A stretch of 46,208 nucleotides of DNA from Phenylobacterium sp. GTDB taxonomy: Bacteria > Pseudomonadota > Alphaproteobacteria > Caulobacterales > Caulobacteraceae. Shown here piece after piece: positions 10,124-20,021 of this stretch. The stretch lies in the NCBI RefSeq assembly GCF_030651755.1, contig NZ_JAUSBZ010000101.1, forward strand, positions 1-46,208, in the 5' to 3' direction. Both the position numbers and the translations under genes were made by a program. Positions within the stretch are counted from its first letter, which is position 1. Each line of letters begins with the position of its first letter. The notes under the pieces are model-generated. The model was not told where the DNA came from. It saw only the letters and a program-made list of their open reading frames with translations, and did no database searches.

Positions 10124-12242
10124 GACCCCAGCTCCAGGGCCGGCGTCCGCGCAGGTCCTGGGCCCACTGGGCTCGCCAGACGCCGTCACGGCTCCGCCTC
10201 AACTCCACAGAGCCGCCGCGCTCGAAGTCTGAGCCACTCAGAATGATCTTTCCGGGACAGGCGTGGGCCGGCAAACTCGGTCGGATGACGATCAGTTCGG
10301 CTGAGGCGCAAAGGGCGGCCAGGGTGTCGGCGTCGGGCGCCTTGCGGCTCCAATAGGCGGCGACCGGCGCCGGGGAATTTTCCCCCGGCCGGCAGGTCCA
10401 CCGATCACAGTCATAGAGGGCGTCCCGCGGACCTGCATCCGGCGTCGCCCCCAGTCCATGCCGCTGCGCCCACCGCTCGGCCCCGAATCGTTTGACGTCA
10501 GGACGCAGCAGGACCGCCTGCTCACCCTGGCGGACCGCCACCTGGGCGCCGTCGGCGGCGACCCAGAGGACCGGCGGATCGGGCCGCGGCGCCAGACTGA
10601 CGGCCAGGGCGAACGGCAGGCCGATCCAGCGGATCGCCCCCCGCCAGAGGCACATCCAGAGAATGCCCAGAAAGGCGCTGGGCAAGGCCCAGGCCGGAGC
10701 GCTGGGGATCAGCAGGTTGGCGCCAGGCGCCTCAGCGGCGAACTTCGCGACACTCGCGATCGCGCCGATCCCCCAGCCGGACACCATCAGCGGGATGTCG
10801 CCGAGGCCAAGTGGCGTCAGCGCCGCCCCGACCGCCAGGCTTGGCATCATCAGGAAGGAGGAGATCGGAGAGGCCGCGAGGTTGGCGGCCAGGCCATAGG
10901 TGGCCATGCGGTTGAAATGTTGCAGGGCGAAGGGGCCGGTCGCCATGCCGGCCACAAAGCTCGCCGCCAGGCTGGCGGCCAGCCAGGTCATGGCGGTCTG
11001 GGCTAAGCGAATCGGCCACGGCGCGCTGATCTCGCGGATCGCCCTCGGCCAGACCTCCGCCAGGGCGACCAGCGCCGCGGTCGCCGAAAACGACATCTGA
11101 AATCCGGGCTCAGTCACCGCTTCGGGGTGGATCAGCATGACGATGAGGGCCGCCAGGGCCAAGCCATGCAGGCTGATGGCCCGGCGGTCGAAGATCACCG
11201 CGGCGAAGGCTACGGAGGCTGTGATGGCCGCCCGCTCGGCCGGGGCTGGCGCGCCTGAGACCACGAGATAGCAGCCGACCGCCGCAAGACCCGCCAGGGC
11301 GGCGACCTTTTTGCTCGACACCCGAAGGGCCAGCCAAGGCCATGCGGCGACGCCGGCGCGAACGGCGGTGAAAACAAACCCGCCGACAATCGCCATGTGC
11401 AGGCCCGATATGGCGATCAGATGCGCCAATCCAGAAGCCCGCATGTGTTCGATCTGTTCGCGCGGGATGAAGGCCTGATTGCCAATCACCATGGCGGCCG
11501 CCAGGCCGCCGGTTTCCTCTCCCATGGAGGCGACAATTTTCTTCGCCAAGGTCCAACGGGCGGCGTTGATCCGCATTTCCAGGGCCAGGCGGCCGGGGGG
11601 CGCTGGAAGCTCAACCACCTCCGGCGGCCGCAGGGCGAAACCCACCCCACCGATGCTCTCAAAATAGGCGTCTCGGGCGAAGTCATAACCGCCTGGGCTG
11701 GCCGGCGGCGGGGGTGGGTTGATCAGGGCCAGGACCTGAACTGCCGTTCCTGGCTCCGGCGGAGAGGTGGCGCGCAGGGTGACCCGCAGGCGGCTGGGAG
11801 TCGCTTCAGCCGGCAACCCCTCAATGTGAGTTGGTGCGATGACGACACGACTGCCGCCGCCCTGCCCTGGATTGGCCACGTCCACCACCCAACCTGCCGC
11901 CTGAACAGGTCCGGCCAGGGCGGGCGCCACGGGCCCCGATACAGCCTGGGTTCTGAACTTTGCCGTTGAAAAGCCCGCCAAGGCGAAGGCCGTGAGGACA
12001 AGGACCAGAGCGCCAGCCCGGCTCAGGTTCAAGCGCCGCGCGGCGACCAGCAGAACGATGGCCAGGACCAAGAGGCCCTTCGCCACCAGGCTCAGAGGCT
12101 CCCGGTCGAGGGTGAAATAGGCCGCGCACCCCAATCCAAAGGCGACAGGAGTCCACAGGCTCCAGCGATCGACCTGGTCGGCCATTTGTCGCGCCACTGC
12201 GCCCGCCACGGCGCGCGCACTAGGAGGGCGGGACAGGGCCAT
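10104..12242 (-). CDS. comEC: ComEC/Rec2-family DNA-uptake membrane channel
   Basis: ComEC proteins form the inner-membrane channel for single-stranded DNA in natural transformation. The 712-residue product has N-terminal hydrophobic helices at about 32-95, a soluble OB-like (DUF4131) part at about 100-215, and the Competence domain starting near 245. The signature IAISGLHMA is at about 276-284. Several helices follow, to about residue 560. The C-terminal part (about 570-712) sits where many ComEC proteins carry a metallo-beta-lactamase domain, but I find no HxHxDH motif, so that domain is absent or degenerate. The ATG at 12242 is chosen because the upstream extension runs into gltX. The lexA-comEC-gltX-gltA order is typical of Caulobacterales. 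Confidence 0.92.
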   Translation of the reverse strand: MALSRPPSARAVAGAVARQMADQVDRWSLWTPVAFGLGCAAYFTLDREPLSLVAKGLLVLAIVLLVAARRLNLSRAGALVLVLTAFALAGFSTAKFRTQAVSGPVAPALAGPVQAAGWVVDVANPGQGGGSRVVIAPTHIEGLPAEATPSRLRVTLRATSPPEPGTAVQVLALINPPPPPASPGGYDFARDAYFESIGGVGFALRPPEVVELPAPPGRLALEMRINAARWTLAKKIVASMGEETGGLAAAMVIGNQAFIPREQIEHMRASGLAHLIAISGLHMAIVGGFVFTAVRAGVAAWPWLALRVSSKKVAALAGLAAVGCYLVVSGAPAPAERAAITASVAFAAVIFDRRAISLHGLALAALIVMLIHPEAVTEPGFQMSFSATAALVALAEVWPRAIREISAPWPIRLAQTAMTWLAASLAASFVAGMATGPFALQHFNRMATYGLAANLAASPISSFLMMPSLAVGAALTPLGLGDIPLMVSGWGIGAIASVAKFAAEAPGANLLIPSAPAWALPSAFLGILWMCLWRGAIRWIGLPFALAVSLAPRPDPPVLWVAADGAQVAVRQGEQAVLLRPDVKRFGAERWAQRHGLGATPDAGPRDALYDCDRWTCRPGENSPAPVAAYWSRKAPDADTLAALCASAELIVIRPSLPAHACPGKIILSGSDFERGGSVELRRSRDGVWRAQWAQDLRGRRPWSWGPSGNVE

Positions 12243-12250
12243 GCTAAGAC

Positions 12251-12281
12251 GCCGGCCCCATCGCCCGGCGATCCCGCCGGC
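12251..12281. repeat. Nested palindrome between comEC and gltX
   Basis: The 31 bases read GCCGGC, CCC, ATCGCC, C, GGCGAT, CCC, GCCGGC. The inner arms ATCGCC/GGCGAT and the outer GCCGGC blocks are symmetric about base 12266, with unpaired CCC on both sides. It occupies the middle of the 67-base divergent gap and could be an operator or an RNA hairpin in either 5' leader. No known regulator is recognised. Confidence 0.5.
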
Positions 12282-12309
12282 CTGCGACAGCTCAGAACCC
12301 CCGACCTCG

Positions 12310-13716
12310 ATGCCCGACCGTCCCGTCGTCACCCGGATCGCCCCCTCTCCCACCGGCTCCATGCATATAGGCACGGCCCGGACTGCGCTTTTCAACTGGC
12401 TTTATGCGCGCCACACCGGCGGCAAGTTCCTGTTGCGCGTGGAGGACACCGATCGCGAGCGCTCCACCCAGGCCGCCGTTGAGGTGATCTTTGAGGGGAT
12501 GAGGTGGCTCGGCCTCGAGGCCGACGAACCCCCCGTGTTCCAGGCCGCTCGCGCTGACCGCCACCGGGCGGCGGTAGAGGACCTGCTGGCCCGCGGAGAG
12601 GCCTATCGCGACTATATGACGCCCGAGGAACTGGAGGCCGAGCGCGAAACCGCCCGCGCTGAGGGCCGGGTGGTTCGCTCGCCCTGGCGGGACATCACCC
12701 CCAATGACGCCCCTGACCGGCCCTTCGTGGTTCGACTGAAGAGTCCGCTCACCGGCGACACCGTGGTGGCTGACAAGGTCAAGGGCGACATCCGGTTCCA
12801 GAACAAGGATCTGGACGACCTGATCCTGCTGCGCACTGACGGCTCGCCGACCTACAATTTGGCCGTGGTGGTTGATGACCATGACATGGGCGTGACCCAC
12901 GTCATCCGCGGTGACGATCACCTTAACAACGCCGCGCGCCAGGCCCTGATCTACAAGGCCCTTGGATGGGAGGTCCCGGTCTGGGCCCACCTGCCGCTGA
13001 TCCACGGACCTGACGGCGCCAAGCTCTCCAAACGCCACGGCGCCCAAGCCGTGAGCGAATTCGATTCGATGGGCTATCTGCCCGAGGCCATGCGCAACTA
13101 TCTGGCCCGGCTCGGCTGGGGCCATGGCGATGATGAGATTTTCTCCGACGAACAGGCGATCAGTTGGTTCGATATCGTTGATGTGGTCAGCGCCCCGGCG
13201 CGGCTGGACTGGGCCAAGCTCAACCACATCAACAACCACTATATCCGCCAGGCGGAGATCGGCCGCCTCGCCGACCTGGTCTGCGCCATCCATGACAGCC
13301 GCGGCCTCAGGGTTCCCGCCGACCTGCGCCCCGTTCTGGAGCGCGCGATTCCGCTGGTTCGCGACGGCGCCAAGACCATGCTCGACCTGGCGGACTCCAC
13401 CGTGTTCGTCCTGACCCCGCGGCCGCTTGCCCTGCCGGAAAAGGCCACGAGCCTGCTGACGGATGAAACCCGCGGCCGCCTTGGCCGGCTGCGAGATCGG
13501 CTGGCCGCCGCGACGGCCTGGGACGTGCCGAGCCTTGAGTCTGAGATCCGCGCTTTCGCGGAATCAGAATCGATCGGCATCGGCAAGTTTGGGCCGGCGC
13601 TTCGAATGTGTCTGGCGGGCGGCGCTTCGGCGCCGGACCTCGCTGGCGCCCTCACCGCGCTCGGTCAGGACGAAAGCCTTGGCCGGCTCCACGACGCGCT
13701 TTCGCCCGCTGCGTAA
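12310..13716 (+). CDS. gltX: Glutamyl-tRNA synthetase
   Basis: GltX charges tRNA-Glu, and in many alphaproteobacteria also tRNA-Gln, whose product is then amidated by GatCAB. The 468-residue class I enzyme starts with RIAPSPTGSMHIGTAR, where the HIGH motif reads HIGT at about 19-22. The KMSKS loop is KLSKR at about 238-242. VEDTDRERS and VIRGDDHLNN are conserved active-site segments. The frame is open upstream to 12241, but the ATG at 12310 gives the normal N-terminus. Many alphaproteobacteria carry two GltX paralogs. Which one this is cannot be told from sequence alone. Confidence 0.95.
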   Translation: MPDRPVVTRIAPSPTGSMHIGTARTALFNWLYARHTGGKFLLRVEDTDRERSTQAAVEVIFEGMRWLGLEADEPPVFQAARADRHRAAVEDLLARGEAYRDYMTPEELEAERETARAEGRVVRSPWRDITPNDAPDRPFVVRLKSPLTGDTVVADKVKGDIRFQNKDLDDLILLRTDGSPTYNLAVVVDDHDMGVTHVIRGDDHLNNAARQALIYKALGWEVPVWAHLPLIHGPDGAKLSKRHGAQAVSEFDSMGYLPEAMRNYLARLGWGHGDDEIFSDEQAISWFDIVDVVSAPARLDWAKLNHINNHYIRQAEIGRLADLVCAIHDSRGLRVPADLRPVLERAIPLVRDGAKTMLDLADSTVFVLTPRPLALPEKATSLLTDETRGRLGRLRDRLAAATAWDVPSLESEIRAFAESESIGIGKFGPALRMCLAGGASAPDLAGALTALGQDESLGRLHDALSPAA

Positions 13717-13727
13717 ACCGCTATAAG
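13701..13727 (+). promoter_or_regulatory. Putative gltA promoter
   Basis: GCTATAAG at 13720-13727 matches the Caulobacter -10 element GCTANAWC at seven of eight positions, counting the free one. A weak -35 candidate TTCGCCC lies 12 bases upstream, at 13701-13707, partly inside the end of gltX. The gltA leader would be about 42 bases. Confidence 0.4.
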
Positions 13728-13774
13728 GCCAAGCGAACAGACGTTTTAATTCCTAGTCATTGAAAGGGGATGGC

Positions 13775-15058
13775 ATGGGCGATACGGCGAAGATCAGCAT
13801 CGGCTCCAAGACCGTCGAGCTACCCATCTTGAAGGGTACGACGGGTCCGGACGTGGTTGACGTACGCAAGCTCTACGCCGAGGCCGACGTCTTCACCTAC
13901 GACCCAGGCTTCACCTCGACGGCGAGCTGCGAGAGCAAGATCACCTACATCGATGGCGATGCGGGCGTTCTGTTGCACCGCGGCTACCCGATCGACCAGC
14001 TGGCGGAAAAGTCGAGCTTCCTCGAGGTCTGCTACCTTCTCCTGCACGGCGAGCTGCCCACGGCGAGCCAGTTCGCCGAGTTCGACCACAACATCACCTA
14101 CCACACGATGTTGCACGAACAGTTCGACCGCTTCTTCGGCGGGTTCCGGCGCGACGCCCACCCGATGGCCATCATGGTCGGCGCGGTCGGGGCGCTGTCA
14201 GCCTTCTATCATGACAGCACCAATATTGATGATCCGCAGCAGCGGATGATCTCGGCCCATCGCATGATCGCCAAGATGCCGACAATCGCGGCGCGGGCGT
14301 TCAAGTACTCCAAGGGTCAGCCGTTCGTGCATCCGCGCAACGACGAATCCTATGCCGAGAACTTCTTGCGGATGTGCTTCTCGGTTCCGGCCGAGGACTG
14401 GAAGCCCAATCCGGTCCTGACCCGGGCCATGGACCGCATCTTCATCCTGCACGCCGATCACGAGCAGAACGCCTCGACCTCGACCGTCCGCCTGGCCGGA
14501 TCGTCGGGCGCCAATCCCTTCGCCTGCATCGCCGCCGGCATCGCCTGCCTGTGGGGCCCAAGCCATGGGGGCGCCAACGAAGAGGCGCTCAACATGCTGG
14601 CCGAGATCGGTTCGGTGGAGAACATCCCCGAATACGTCCAGGGCGTGAAGGACCGCCGCTACCGGCTGATGGGCTTTGGCCACCGGGTCTATAAGAACTA
14701 CGACCCCCGCGCCAAGGTCATGCAGACCACCTGTCACGAAGTCCTGGCCGAAGTCGGCAACACCGATGACCCCCTGCTGAAGGTGGCCATGGAGTTGGAG
14801 AAGATCGCGCTCAGCGATCCCTACTTCGTCGAGCGCAAGCTCTATCCGAACGTGGACTTCTATTCGGGCATCACTCTGCGGGCGCTCGGCTTCCCGCCGG
14901 AAATGTTCACCGTGCTGTTCGCACTCGCGCGGACCGTCGGCTGGATCGCCCAGTGGAAGGAAATGGTCGAGGATCCGTCCCAGAAGATCGGCCGTCCGCG
15001 CCAGATCTATACCGGCGCGGCTCAGCGCGACTACACCTCGGTCGATAAGCGCGGCTAA
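13775..15058 (+). CDS. gltA: Citrate synthase (type II)
   Basis: GltA condenses oxaloacetate and acetyl-CoA to citrate, entering the TCA cycle. The 427-residue protein has the three catalytic residues at almost E. coli positions: His264 in [11 protein letters not shown], His303 in [13 protein letters not shown], and Asp361 in NVDFYSG. The N-terminal small beta domain (about 1-60) marks the hexameric Gram-negative type, which is often NADH-sensitive. The ATG at 13775 follows the strong ribosome site GAAAGGGGA. Its TAA overlaps the TAG of the convergent lpxB. Confidence 0.97.
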   Translation: MGDTAKISIGSKTVELPILKGTTGPDVVDVRKLYAEADVFTYDPGFTSTASCESKITYIDGDAGVLLHRGYPIDQLAEKSSFLEVCYLLLHGELPTASQFAEFDHNITYHTMLHEQFDRFFGGFRRDAHPMAIMVGAVGALSAFYHDSTNIDDPQQRMISAHRMIAKMPTIAARAFKYSKGQPFVHPRNDESYAENFLRMCFSVPAEDWKPNPVLTRAMDRIFILHADHEQNASTSTVRLAGSSGANPFACIAAGIACLWGPSHGGANEEALNMLAEIGSVENIPEYVQGVKDRRYRLMGFGHRVYKNYDPRAKVMQTTCHEVLAEVGNTDDPLLKVAMELEKIALSDPYFVERKLYPNVDFYSGITLRALGFPPEMFTVLFALARTVGWIAQWKEMVEDPSQKIGRPRQIYTGAAQRDYTSVDKRG

Positions 15059-16227
15059 GCCGCGCCCCGACCAAGAATCTTTAGAACGGCCAGCGCGGCG
15101 GCCTCCGAGGGATCGGGGCCGCCGCGCCCCATTTTGGTCAGGGCCTGATTCTGCGCCGCAACCTGCGTCGCGCGGAGTTCGGGGTCATCCAGTCTTAGCG
15201 CCAGTTCCCGCGCCAGCTTGGGGCCAACACAATCCCCCTGGATCAGTTCTGGCGCCACAAAGGCCTGGGCGGCGATGTTGAACAGGGTCACATAGTCCGT
15301 GCGGATCAGCAGTTGCAGGATCGCATAGGTCAGCGGCGCCAGCCGATAACCCACCACCATCGGCGTGCCTGCAAGGGCCAACTCGGTGGTTACCGTACCG
15401 GAACAGGCCAAAGCCACCGTCGCGGCCTTCATGGCGGCGTATCGGTCAGCCTCGCCCTCGACCACATGGACCCGATGCGGCCACCCGGCGACCCTGGCCT
15501 TCACCTGGTCGGCCACGGTGGAGGCGACCGGCAGGATCACCTGTAGATTGGGCCGGGCGGCCTTGAGCAGAGCGACAGCTTCCTCGAAGGGCGGCAGCAC
15601 GCGCTGAATCTCACTTGCCCGGCTTCCCGGCAGGACAAGCAGGACAGGTTCGGTTGGGCCGATGCCCAGCCGCCGACGCAGCGCCTCGGGCTGAGCGCCG
15701 GAAAAGTCCAGGCCCAGGGTGCTATTCCCGACAAAGGTGACGGGCAGTCCCAGCTTCTCGAAATAGGGGGCGTCGAAGGTGTGGATCGACAGCAGATGAT
15801 CCACATGCCGGGCCAGGACAGCGGCGCGTCCGGCGCGATAGGCCCAGACCTGCGGGGCGACATACTTGATTACGGGCAGGTCTGGCGTCTGGGCCTTCAG
15901 GCGCTGGGCCAGACGTATGGTAAAGCCCCAGGAGTCGATCAGGATGGCGACATCAGGCTTTTCGCGCCGCGCCAGAGCCGCCATCTCGTCGGCCCGCCGG
16001 ATGACCCGACGATAGGCCATCAGTCCTTCCACGAGTCCCAGGATCGACAGTTCGGACATGTCGAAGGGGCTGGCCAGCCCCTCGGCGGTCATCCGCTCGC
16101 CGCCCAGCCCGACAAACCGTACGCCCCCCGGTCCCAGGTGGGCCTTGAGGGCGGCCATCAACTCGGCGCCGCGGCCGTCGCCGGAGGCCTCGGCGGCCAC
16201 AAGCATGATGCAGAGGGGAGTGGTCAT
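15055..16227 (-). CDS. lpxB: Lipid-A-disaccharide synthase
   Basis: LpxB joins lipid X to UDP-2,3-diacylglucosamine to form the beta-1',6 disaccharide of lipid A at the inner face of the inner membrane. The 390-residue GT-B/GT19 protein begins with [17 protein letters not shown], the family signature. It has [20 protein letters not shown], the LPGSRASEI motif, and [20 protein letters not shown], which forms the UDP-binding region. The start overlaps the lpxI stop by 4 bases. It is the last gene of the lpxD-fabZ-lpxA-lpxI-lpxB run, in metabolic order with its substrate supplier LpxI directly upstream. Confidence 0.97.
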   Translation of the reverse strand: MTTPLCIMLVAAEASGDGRGAELMAALKAHLGPGGVRFVGLGGERMTAEGLASPFDMSELSILGLVEGLMAYRRVIRRADEMAALARREKPDVAILIDSWGFTIRLAQRLKAQTPDLPVIKYVAPQVWAYRAGRAAVLARHVDHLLSIHTFDAPYFEKLGLPVTFVGNSTLGLDFSGAQPEALRRRLGIGPTEPVLLVLPGSRASEIQRVLPPFEEAVALLKAARPNLQVILPVASTVADQVKARVAGWPHRVHVVEGEADRYAAMKAATVALACSGTVTTELALAGTPMVVGYRLAPLTYAILQLLIRTDYVTLFNIAAQAFVAPELIQGDCVGPKLARELALRLDDPELRATQVAAQNQALTKMGRGGPDPSEAAALAVLKILGRGAA

Positions 16228-17063
16228 CGGCCTTCAGACTCCACGCCGTACACGAACAGCCCGAGGCCATCGGCCATCTCGATCACCCTTTCACGGTCCA
16301 GCACCAGCAGCCGACCCGCCTCCCCCGCTACGCCAGCCAGGCCGGCCCGGGCGGCGCGTTCAATGGTCGCAAGACCGATGGTGGGGAGATCGACCCGGGT
16401 TTCCTGGATCGGCTTGGGCGCCTTGGCCAATACGCCGCGCAGGGCGCCCGGCTCGCCACGCAGGGCGCGCGGCAGATCGGCCACCCGGCGCAGCATGGCG
16501 TCAGTGCCCTCCTGCGCCTCCACCGCCAGGACCAGACCGTCGCAGACGACGGCCCCCTGCCCGACGTCCAGCCGCCCGATCTCGCGGGCCACGAGCATGG
16601 CGCGTGCGATGTCAGCCTGATGGCGCTCGTCCGGCCGCACCCGGCCCAGCGGCCCGGCCGGCAGGCGCAGATCCCCCATCGCTTCATCGGCGCCTTCAAC
16701 GATGAAGCCTTCCTTTTCGAACTCCTGCAGCAAGGCCCGCAGAAGACCGTCATCCCCGCGCCTTGCCGCCGCAATGAGTCCAGGAAGCGCCTTGAGGCCC
16801 CGGACATCGGGCTTGAGTGCGGCGAAATCCGGGCGACTGACCAGACCGGCAAAACACACCGACTGGCATCCCGCGCCCTTCAGCGTCCGGATGCACTTGC
16901 CCAGTTCGGCGATCCCGATATCGGCCCCCGGGAACCCCGCGAGGTCGGCGCCGGCGAAACCCTTGAGGCGGATCACGAAAAACGGCCGACCGGCCTGCTG
17001 GCAGGCCTCGGCGATCTCGACCGGCAATCCGCCGCCGCCCGCGATCAGGCCGAGCTTGGTCAA
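16224..17063 (-). CDS. lpxI: UDP-2,3-diacylglucosamine pyrophosphatase LpxI (DUF1009)
   Basis: LpxI hydrolyses UDP-2,3-diacylglucosamine to lipid X and UMP. It replaces LpxH in many alphaproteobacteria and was first described in Caulobacter crescentus. The 279-residue product starts KLGLIAGGGGLPVEIAEACQ after the initiator. The C-terminal catalytic domain has ETRVDLPTIG with Asp225, the residue mutated in the Caulobacter structural work. That numbering supports the TTG at 17063 as the true start. The frame extends to 17114, but that would overlap lpxA by 47 bases and add residues not typical of the family. The TTG lies 4 bases after the lpxA stop, and the end overlaps lpxB. Confidence 0.93.
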   Translation of the reverse strand: MTKLGLIAGGGGLPVEIAEACQQAGRPFFVIRLKGFAGADLAGFPGADIGIAELGKCIRTLKGAGCQSVCFAGLVSRPDFAALKPDVRGLKALPGLIAAARRGDDGLLRALLQEFEKEGFIVEGADEAMGDLRLPAGPLGRVRPDERHQADIARAMLVAREIGRLDVGQGAVVCDGLVLAVEAQEGTDAMLRRVADLPRALRGEPGALRGVLAKAPKPIQETRVDLPTIGLATIERAARAGLAGVAGEAGRLLVLDRERVIEMADGLGLFVYGVESEGR

Positions 17064-17067
17064 GGCC

Positions 17068-17865
17068 CTAGATCTCCCGCTCCGGCAGGCAGAGCGGGCG
17101 ATTGGCTTCAGCACGGATGAAGTCGATGATTTCCATCACCGGGGCGCTATGGCCAAAGGTGGCCGTGGCGTCATCAATCCGCTCCTGGAAGGTGCCTTCC
17201 TCGGCGAACAGAAGCCGATAGGCCGAGCGAAGCTCCGAGATCATCTCGCGGGAGAAATTGCGGCGCTTGAGGCCCACAAGATTCAGGCCCTCAAGATGGG
17301 CGTGGTTTCCCCAGACCAGTCCATAGGGAATGACGTCCTTCGTCACCGCAGCCAGACCGCCAATGAAGGAATATCGGCCAACCCGGCAATGCTGGTGAAC
17401 CGCCGCCAGACCGCTGACCATGACGAAGTCGCCCACGTCCACATGGCCGCCCAGGGTCGCTGAGTGGGCCAGCACCACATTGTCACCGACATGGCAGTCA
17501 TGCCCCACATGGCTGGTAGCCATGTACATGCCATCATTCCCCACCCGGGTGACGCCGCCGCCATCGGGGGTGCCGATGTGCATGGTGACGTGCTCCCACA
17601 GGCGGTTGCGGTCGCCGATAATCAGCTCTGTAGGCTCGCCCCGATAGCCAGTGTGGTGCGGCGGTCCGCCCAGGTTGGAGAAGTTCCGCACCGTGCAGTC
17701 GCTTCCGATGGTCGTGTGACCTTCGATCACGACATGGGACATCACCTCAGTGCGGGCGCCCAGGCGCACATGCTCGCCGATGATCGAGAAAGGTCCGATG
17801 CGGACGCCCTCAGCGAGTTCAGCCCCGGGGGCGATAATCGCGGTGGGATGGATTTCAACGCTCAT
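17068..17865 (-). CDS. lpxA: UDP-N-acetylglucosamine O-acyltransferase
   Basis: LpxA adds the first 3-hydroxyacyl chain to UDP-GlcNAc (or its 3-amino analogue) in lipid A synthesis. The 265-residue protein is a left-handed beta helix of hexapeptide repeats ([22 protein letters not shown]). The catalytic His is His122 in [10 protein letters not shown], and [16 protein letters not shown] is the conserved C-terminal segment. By alignment, Gly170 sits at E. coli Gly173, the acyl-chain ruler position. Glycine there leaves room for a longer chain (C12-C14 type) rather than C10. It overlaps fabZ by 4 bases. Confidence 0.97.
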   Translation of the reverse strand: MSVEIHPTAIIAPGAELAEGVRIGPFSIIGEHVRLGARTEVMSHVVIEGHTTIGSDCTVRNFSNLGGPPHHTGYRGEPTELIIGDRNRLWEHVTMHIGTPDGGGVTRVGNDGMYMATSHVGHDCHVGDNVVLAHSATLGGHVDVGDFVMVSGLAAVHQHCRVGRYSFIGGLAAVTKDVIPYGLVWGNHAHLEGLNLVGLKRRNFSREMISELRSAYRLLFAEEGTFQERIDDATATFGHSAPVMEIIDFIRAEANRPLCLPEREI

Positions 17866-18335
17866 TGGGTGGCCACCACCATCGCGGCGAACTCAGCCTC
17901 GGCGGCGACCTTGTCGCCCACCATGGCCTGTCCCTTGAATTTGAACAGATCTCCCCGGTGCTTAACCACCTCGACGGGCATCCGCAGGACGTCACCCGGG
18001 CGCACCGGCTGGCGGAACCGGCAATTGTCCAGGGAGATGAACAGAATGGTCTTGCCGGCCACGTCCACGTCCAGCGACTTGGACATCAGGACCGCGCCGG
18101 TCTGCGCCAGGGCTTCGACGATCAGCACCCCGGGCATCACCGGATACTCCGGAAAGTGTCCGGCGAAGAACGGCTCGTTGAAAGTGACGCACTTGATGCC
18201 GACGATGGACTCGCTCGGCTTGTAGGCTTCGGCTCGGTCCACCAGCAGAAAGGGGTAGCGGTGGGGAATCCGCCGCAGAATTTCCGAGATATCGATCTCG
18301 TCCGGGTTCTCGTTGACCGGCGCTTTGCGGCTCAT
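17862..18335 (-). CDS. fabZ: 3-hydroxyacyl-ACP dehydratase
   Basis: FabZ dehydrates 3-hydroxyacyl-ACP in fatty acid elongation and so competes with LpxA and LpxD for the same acyl-ACP pool. The 157-residue hot-dog protein has the catalytic His60 in [15 protein letters not shown] and Glu74 in [10 protein letters not shown], with the [12 protein letters not shown] start motif at about 22-33. The ATG at 18335 overlaps the lpxD TGA by two bases. A longer frame to 18398 would overlap lpxD heavily. Sitting between lpxD and lpxA is the classic arrangement. Confidence 0.97.
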   Translation of the reverse strand: MSRKAPVNENPDEIDISEILRRIPHRYPFLLVDRAEAYKPSESIVGIKCVTFNEPFFAGHFPEYPVMPGVLIVEALAQTGAVLMSKSLDVDVAGKTILFISLDNCRFRQPVRPGDVLRMPVEVVKHRGDLFKFKGQAMVGDKVAAEAEFAAMVVATQ

Positions 18336-19354
18336 GCGCCTGCTCCATCTCCGCGACGCGTGGCCATCCTCGACAGCCATGCGACCTCGCGCATCCATTT
18401 CTTCAGTGGCCGGGCCGGAAACCCGCCCCAGGTCTCTCCGGCAGGTACGTCACGCATGACGCCGGCGGCCGCGGCGACCCGCGCGCCCTCCCCGATGATC
18501 AGGTGATCGGCGACGCCAGCACGCCCGCCAAACTGCGCGCCATCGCCGATGGTCACGCTGCCAGATATCCCCGTATGGGCCGCCATGACACAGTTGCGGC
18601 CGATGCGGACGTTGTGGGCGATCTGCACCATGTTGTCGATCTTGGTGTTCTCTCCAATGATCGTGTCGTCATAGGCCCCGCGATCAACACAGGCGCCCGC
18701 GCCAATGGTGACTCCGTCCTGGATCACCACCCGACCCAGTTGCGGAATGTCGATCAGCCCCGCAGGACCGACCGTCGCCCCGAATCCAGCTTCGCCGATA
18801 ACGGCTCCGGCATAGATCCGCACCCGGTCACCCACCAGGGCGAAACCGACAACCGCCCGAGCGCCGATCTCGCAATCCCGGCCGATCTTGACGCCCGGCC
18901 CGATCACCGCCCCGGCGCCGATCACCGTGCGCGCGCCGATATGGGCGCCGTCGGCGATAACCGCCCCCGGCTCGATCAGCACATCGGCCTCAAGCTTGGC
19001 GCTGGGAGCCAGCAGGGCGGCCGACCGGTTCCGGATCGGCCGATACATGGCCTGGGCGGCCAGGGCGTAGGCCCCTTGGGGAGACTTGGTCAGCAAAGCC
19101 GCGCAACCGCTGCGCGCCGACCCGGCGAGACTGGGGTGCAGGAAGACGGCGCTCGCCTTTGTCGAGGCGATCTCCGCCACCCGGCGAGGATCGGAAAGGA
19201 AGGTGACCGAGCCCGGCGGGGCCCGGTCGAGAGTCGAAACGGCGGTCACGTCGCGCGCGCCATCGACGCCCGGCGCAAGCTCTGCGCCGGTCAGCTCGGC
19301 GAGACGGGATAGGCTGGTCGGACCGAGGTCCTCAAAGAAGCGAGGGTCAGGCAT
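18332..19354 (-). CDS. lpxD: UDP-3-O-acylglucosamine N-acyltransferase
   Basis: LpxD adds the second hydroxyacyl chain to give UDP-2,3-diacylglucosamine. The 340-residue protein has an N-terminal uridine-binding domain (about 1-105, including SVTFLSDPR) and a left-handed beta helix of hexapeptide repeats (about 115-300). The catalytic His is in VQIAHNVRIG (His247, equivalent to E. coli His239). GEAGFG and IDRG-like VDRGAYDDT are conserved. The ATG at 19354 gives MPDPRFFEDLGP, a normal alphaproteobacterial start. The skp/ompH gene is 45 bases upstream. Confidence 0.96.
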   Translation of the reverse strand: MPDPRFFEDLGPTSLSRLAELTGAELAPGVDGARDVTAVSTLDRAPPGSVTFLSDPRRVAEIASTKASAVFLHPSLAGSARSGCAALLTKSPQGAYALAAQAMYRPIRNRSAALLAPSAKLEADVLIEPGAVIADGAHIGARTVIGAGAVIGPGVKIGRDCEIGARAVVGFALVGDRVRIYAGAVIGEAGFGATVGPAGLIDIPQLGRVVIQDGVTIGAGACVDRGAYDDTIIGENTKIDNMVQIAHNVRIGRNCVMAAHTGISGSVTIGDGAQFGGRAGVADHLIIGEGARVAAAAGVMRDVPAGETWGGFPARPLKKWMREVAWLSRMATRRGDGAGA

Positions 19355-19399
19355 GTGATTCCAAGCGCGACCCGCGCCCCCTTTGGGCGAGTCGCTGGC

Positions 19400-20017
19400 T
19401 TATCTAGTCTGGGCGCCCGCGGCCTGCTGGTCCAGCCGTTCGCGGTCGAAAGCGAACTGGGTGATCTTGCCATTGAGGGCGGTGACCAGCAGCGCGGTCA
19501 CATCCATCTGCGGATTGGAGAACAGAAGCGCCTCGCGGTTCACCAGCATGGCGCACTGGCGCTGCTGGTAGACCTGACGGATCAGCGGCTCCATTTCCTG
19601 GCCGACGCGGGCGATGGCCTTCTGTTGGGTGACCGCAAGCTCCCGTTCACGCAGCGTCGCCTTGCGCTGGAAGGCGTTCACACGGACCTGCAGGTCGGCG
19701 CGGCGCTTGTCAAAGGCGTCCTGGCTCAGGCTGGCGCGGCCCTGTTCGATGGCCTGGGCCTCGTTGGTGATCGCGGTTTCTTCAGCCTTCAGCTCGGCTT
19801 CCACCTGGGTGGCGATCTGCTGCAGGCGGGTCTGGACGTACTGTCCGACGGTGGAGCCGCCGATGGCGCCATCCAGAGACATCACACAGACCCCCGCGAT
19901 GGCGGCGCCGTGGGTCACCTGTGGGGCGGCCGCGGCTTGCTGCGCCTGGGCGCCGGGGGCGAGGGCGAGCGCTAGCACCGCGGCGGAGAGGCCGGCGGCG
20001 AGGGTTTTGGTGGTCAT
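19400..20017 (-). CDS. skp: Skp/OmpH-family periplasmic chaperone
   Basis: Skp binds unfolded outer-membrane proteins in the periplasm and hands them to BamA. The 205-residue precursor has a signal peptide (AVLALALAPGAQAQ, cleavage probably after AQA near residue 25). A beta-strand core follows (AIAGVCVMSLDGAIGGSTVG). A long charged alpha-helical arm at about 70-150, rich in Glu, Gln, Ala and Arg, is the Skp coiled coil. Sequence in this family is poorly conserved. The assignment rests on architecture plus the bamA-skp-lpxD order. It follows bamA by 4 bases. Confidence 0.88.
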   Translation of the reverse strand: MTTKTLAAGLSAAVLALALAPGAQAQQAAAAPQVTHGAAIAGVCVMSLDGAIGGSTVGQYVQTRLQQIATQVEAELKAEETAITNEAQAIEQGRASLSQDAFDKRRADLQVRVNAFQRKATLRERELAVTQQKAIARVGQEMEPLIRQVYQQRQCAMLVNREALLFSNPQMDVTALLVTALNGKITQFAFDRERLDQQAAGAQTR

Positions 20018-20021
20018 GAAA

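Noticed and set aside
11446..11460. GTTCGATCTGTTC inside comEC as a LexA box
   Set aside because: The spacing between GTTC half-sites is 5, not 7, and it lies within coding sequence.
10104..12395. Longer ComEC from 12395
   Set aside because: It would overlap gltX by 86 bases and the palindromic control region. The extension has no membrane or domain character.
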